Source of the DNA: Streptomyces blattellae
GTDB taxonomy: Bacteria > Actinomycetota > Actinomycetes > Streptomycetales > Streptomycetaceae
DNA: 53,245 nt
Direction of reading: 5' to 3'
NCBI RefSeq assembly: GCF_009709555.1
Contig: NZ_WJBG01000183.1
Location: 1 to 53,245 of the forward strand
Below the pieces are notes generated by a model. It saw only the letters and a program-made list of their open reading frames with translations. It searched no databases and was not told where the DNA came from. The number at the start of each line of letters is the position of its first letter. The first letter of the stretch is position 1. Below are positions 51,598 through 53,245 of the stretch, piece by piece. The translations under genes and the position numbers were made by a program.

Positions 51598-53097
51598 ATG
51601 CATGGTGGGGATGGGCTGTTCGAGGTCGAGCCGGTCGAGAAGAAGCGGCCGATGGGTCCTGCGGTGGCGGTGGACAAGACGTTCCGGGCGTTCGACCCGC
51701 ATCAGGTCCTGCTGCTGCCGCCGTCGCTGGATGACTGGCTGCCCGAGGACCACCCGGCCCGGTTCGTCGCCGACCTGGTCGACGAGGTGCTCGACCTCGG
51801 ACCGGTCCTGGCGGACTACACCGAAAAGCGCGGCTACCCGCCCTACGACCCCCGGCTGATGGTGCGGCTGCTGATCTACGGCTACACCACCGGGGTGCGC
51901 TCCTCCCGGGCGATCGAGCGCCGCATGGCCGACGACGTCGCGTTCCGGTTCCTGGCCGCCGGCCAGGCCCCCGACTTCCGCTCGATCGCCCGGTTCCGCC
52001 GCCGCCACCTGGACGCACTGGCCGGTCTGTTCACCCAGTCGCTGCACCTGGCCATGCGACTCGGCCTGGTCAAGATGGGCCGCGTCGCGCTGGACGGCAC
52101 CAAGCTGGAGGCCAGTGCCTCCAAGCACAAGGCGATGAGCTACGGCCGCCTGGTCGACAAGGAAGAGCGGATCGAGGCCGAGATCGCCCAGCTGGAAGCG
52201 AAGGCCCAGGCACTGCTGGCCGACGCGGAGGCCGCCGACGAAGCCGAGGACCAGGTCTTCGGCGTGGACGGCAAGGAGGTGGACCTGCCCGCCGAACTGG
52301 ACCGGCGTGAAAAGCGCCTGGCGAAGCTGCAGGCCGCCCGCGCGCAGATCGAGGCCGAGGCCGCCGACAAGGCCCGCAAGCATGCCGAGGACAAGGAACG
52401 CCGCCGTCAGCAGCGCGCCGGCACCAGTGATGAGCAGGCCGTCACCGACGCCGGCGAGGCGACCGCCGCCAGGGCCCGGCCCAAGCCCAAGGCGCAGGCC
52501 AACTTCACCGATCCCGACTCGCGGATCATGAAGAACAGCGACGGCGCCTACATCCAGGCCTACAACGCGCAGGCCGTAGTCGACGAGGAACACCAGGTCA
52601 TCACCGCCGCCGACGTGACGTGCAACCCCTCGGACGCGCTGAACTACACCCTGATGCTTGACCAGTCCGCGGCGAACACCGGCGCCCACCCCAAGCAGGC
52701 GCTGGTCGACGCCGGATACTGCTCGGAAGCCAACCTCGAAGCCGCCAAGGACCGCCAACTGGCCTGCGGCACCGACACGTTCATGGCCACCGGCCGACTG
52801 GCCCACGACGAGCAGGTTCCGCCCGCTCCACGCGGACGCATCCCCAAGGACGCCACGCTGAAGGAGCGCATGGCCCGCAAGCTGCGGACCAAGCCCGGCC
52901 GGGCCGCCTACGCCCGCCGCAAGGCCATCGTCGAACCCGTCTTCGGACAGATCATGACCTGCCACAACGGCCGCCGGCTCCTCCTGCGCGGCGAAGACGG
53001 CGCCCGCGGCGAGTGGCGACTGCTTGCCGCCTGCCACAACCTCCGCAAGATCTTCCGCCACGCCGGACCGACCGGCCTCGCCGCCGCGGCCGACTGA
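51598..53097 (+). CDS. IS1182-family transposase
   Basis: DDE transposase of 499 residues from ATG 51598; GTG 51580 would add six. Conserved N-terminal domain (FDPHQVLLLPPSLDDWLPEDHPARFVADLVDEVLDL, YPPYDPRLMVRLLIYGYTTGVRSSRAIERR). Catalytic acidic residues lie in GRVALDGTKLEASASKH (D), ALVDAGYCSEANLE (D) and ARRKAIVEPVFGQIM (E). A long Glu/Ala-rich helical insertion separates the first two. The frame is intact. Confidence 0.93.
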   Translation: MHGGDGLFEVEPVEKKRPMGPAVAVDKTFRAFDPHQVLLLPPSLDDWLPEDHPARFVADLVDEVLDLGPVLADYTEKRGYPPYDPRLMVRLLIYGYTTGVRSSRAIERRMADDVAFRFLAAGQAPDFRSIARFRRRHLDALAGLFTQSLHLAMRLGLVKMGRVALDGTKLEASASKHKAMSYGRLVDKEERIEAEIAQLEAKAQALLADAEAADEAEDQVFGVDGKEVDLPAELDRREKRLAKLQAARAQIEAEAADKARKHAEDKERRRQQRAGTSDEQAVTDAGEATAARARPKPKAQANFTDPDSRIMKNSDGAYIQAYNAQAVVDEEHQVITAADVTCNPSDALNYTLMLDQSAANTGAHPKQALVDAGYCSEANLEAAKDRQLACGTDTFMATGRLAHDEQVPPAPRGRIPKDATLKERMARKLRTKPGRAAYARRKAIVEPVFGQIMTCHNGRRLLLRGEDGARGEWRLLAACHNLRKIFRHAGPTGLAAAAD

Positions 53098-53217
53098 CCA
53101 ACCGGGCCGCCCCGGCCACCGCGGGCCGAAATCCCGGCCCGACCGACCCGCCCGTCGGCCCCACAGGCGCTGACCGGACCACCGCGACCGATCCCGCCGA
53201 TCACGACCTCCCGGCCA

Positions 53218-53241
53218 GTTGCCCGTTACTGAGACACGCTC
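53218..53241 (-). repeat. IS right terminal inverted repeat
   Basis: Reverse complement of 51533-51556, followed by CTAG, where the window ends. Confidence 0.92.
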
Positions 53242-53245
53242 CTAG

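Larger units (their letters stand above)
51533..53241 (+). mobile_element. IS1182-family insertion sequence, complete (1,709 bp)
   Basis: Perfect 24-bp terminal inverted repeats, 51533-51556 and 53218-53241 (GAGCGTGTCTCAGTAACGGG...), enclose one transposase gene. CTAG directly flanks both ends (51529-51532 and 53242-53245), consistent with a 4-bp target duplication; because CTAG is palindromic the exact boundary is ambiguous by a few bases. The intact ORF and perfect repeats suggest a recent, possibly active copy. Confidence 0.92.

Overview
The window is high-GC chromosomal DNA from a Streptomyces or very close actinomycete. The evidence is: strong third-position GC codon use, many GTG starts, the HspR/HAIR-controlled dnaK-grpE-dnaJ-hspR operon with a separate HAIR-controlled clpB, an XRE-DUF5753/DUF397/ATP-binding regulator triad, and dispersed intergenic repeats typical of the genus. 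From memory, the core order (dnaK operon, clpB, pyrE, fba, kynA-kynU, purA) matches the S. coelicolor chromosome. No tRNA, rRNA or CRISPR array was seen.

Layout. 1-7.9 kb: a membrane Fe-S oxidoreductase (EtfD-like), a degenerate MraY/WecA-like membrane protein, and the chaperone operon with two HAIR operators. 7.9-11.3 kb: a secreted PA14/fibronectin-III protein divergent from an orphan sugar-binding lipoprotein. 11.4-14.7 kb: an ATP-grasp / alpha-E / transglutaminase operon. 14.7-16.9 kb: the XRE/DUF397/ATP-binding triad between two ~70-bp direct repeats. 17.1-20.8 kb: three paralogous LuxR-type regulators, a small secreted peptide and a Rieske-like protein that has lost its cluster ligands. 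20.9-24.7 kb: a flavin/F420-type oxidoreductase, clpB and a YbjN protein. 24.8-28.7 kb: a patchwork with a 9-bp minisatellite, a frameshifted aminotransferase fragment, Uma2 and UPF0158 genes, and the intact aminotransferase. 28.8-37.8 kb: housekeeping genes (DUF2617, spermidine-synthase-like, CoxG-like, aldose epimerase, pyrE, fba, MFS, DUF3151) interrupted by G-rich tandem repeats. 37.9-41 kb: the kynurenine pathway of tryptophan breakdown. 41.1-48.1 kb: a two-component system, VOC protein, P450, and an ABC exporter with a divergent GbsR/MarR regulator. 48.2-51.5 kb: Uma2, a degenerate diacylglycerol-kinase-like protein, purA and small ORFs. 51.5-53.2 kb: a complete IS1182-family element whose CTAG flank ends the window.

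The best candidate for an undescribed system is 17.1-20.8 kb. Two coupled LuxR-type genes diverge from a coupled gene pair encoding a 66-residue exported peptide and a Rieske-like fold without Fe-S ligands. A third paralogous regulator converges on them. The arrangement suggests a self-contained regulatory or peptide-signalling locus; that function is inferred. Other points of interest are an intergenic palindromic repeat captured in frame inside an ABC permease gene, catalytic-site loss in the MraY-like and DAGK-like proteins, G-quadruplex-prone 32- and 38-bp repeats, and the direct repeats around the regulator triad.
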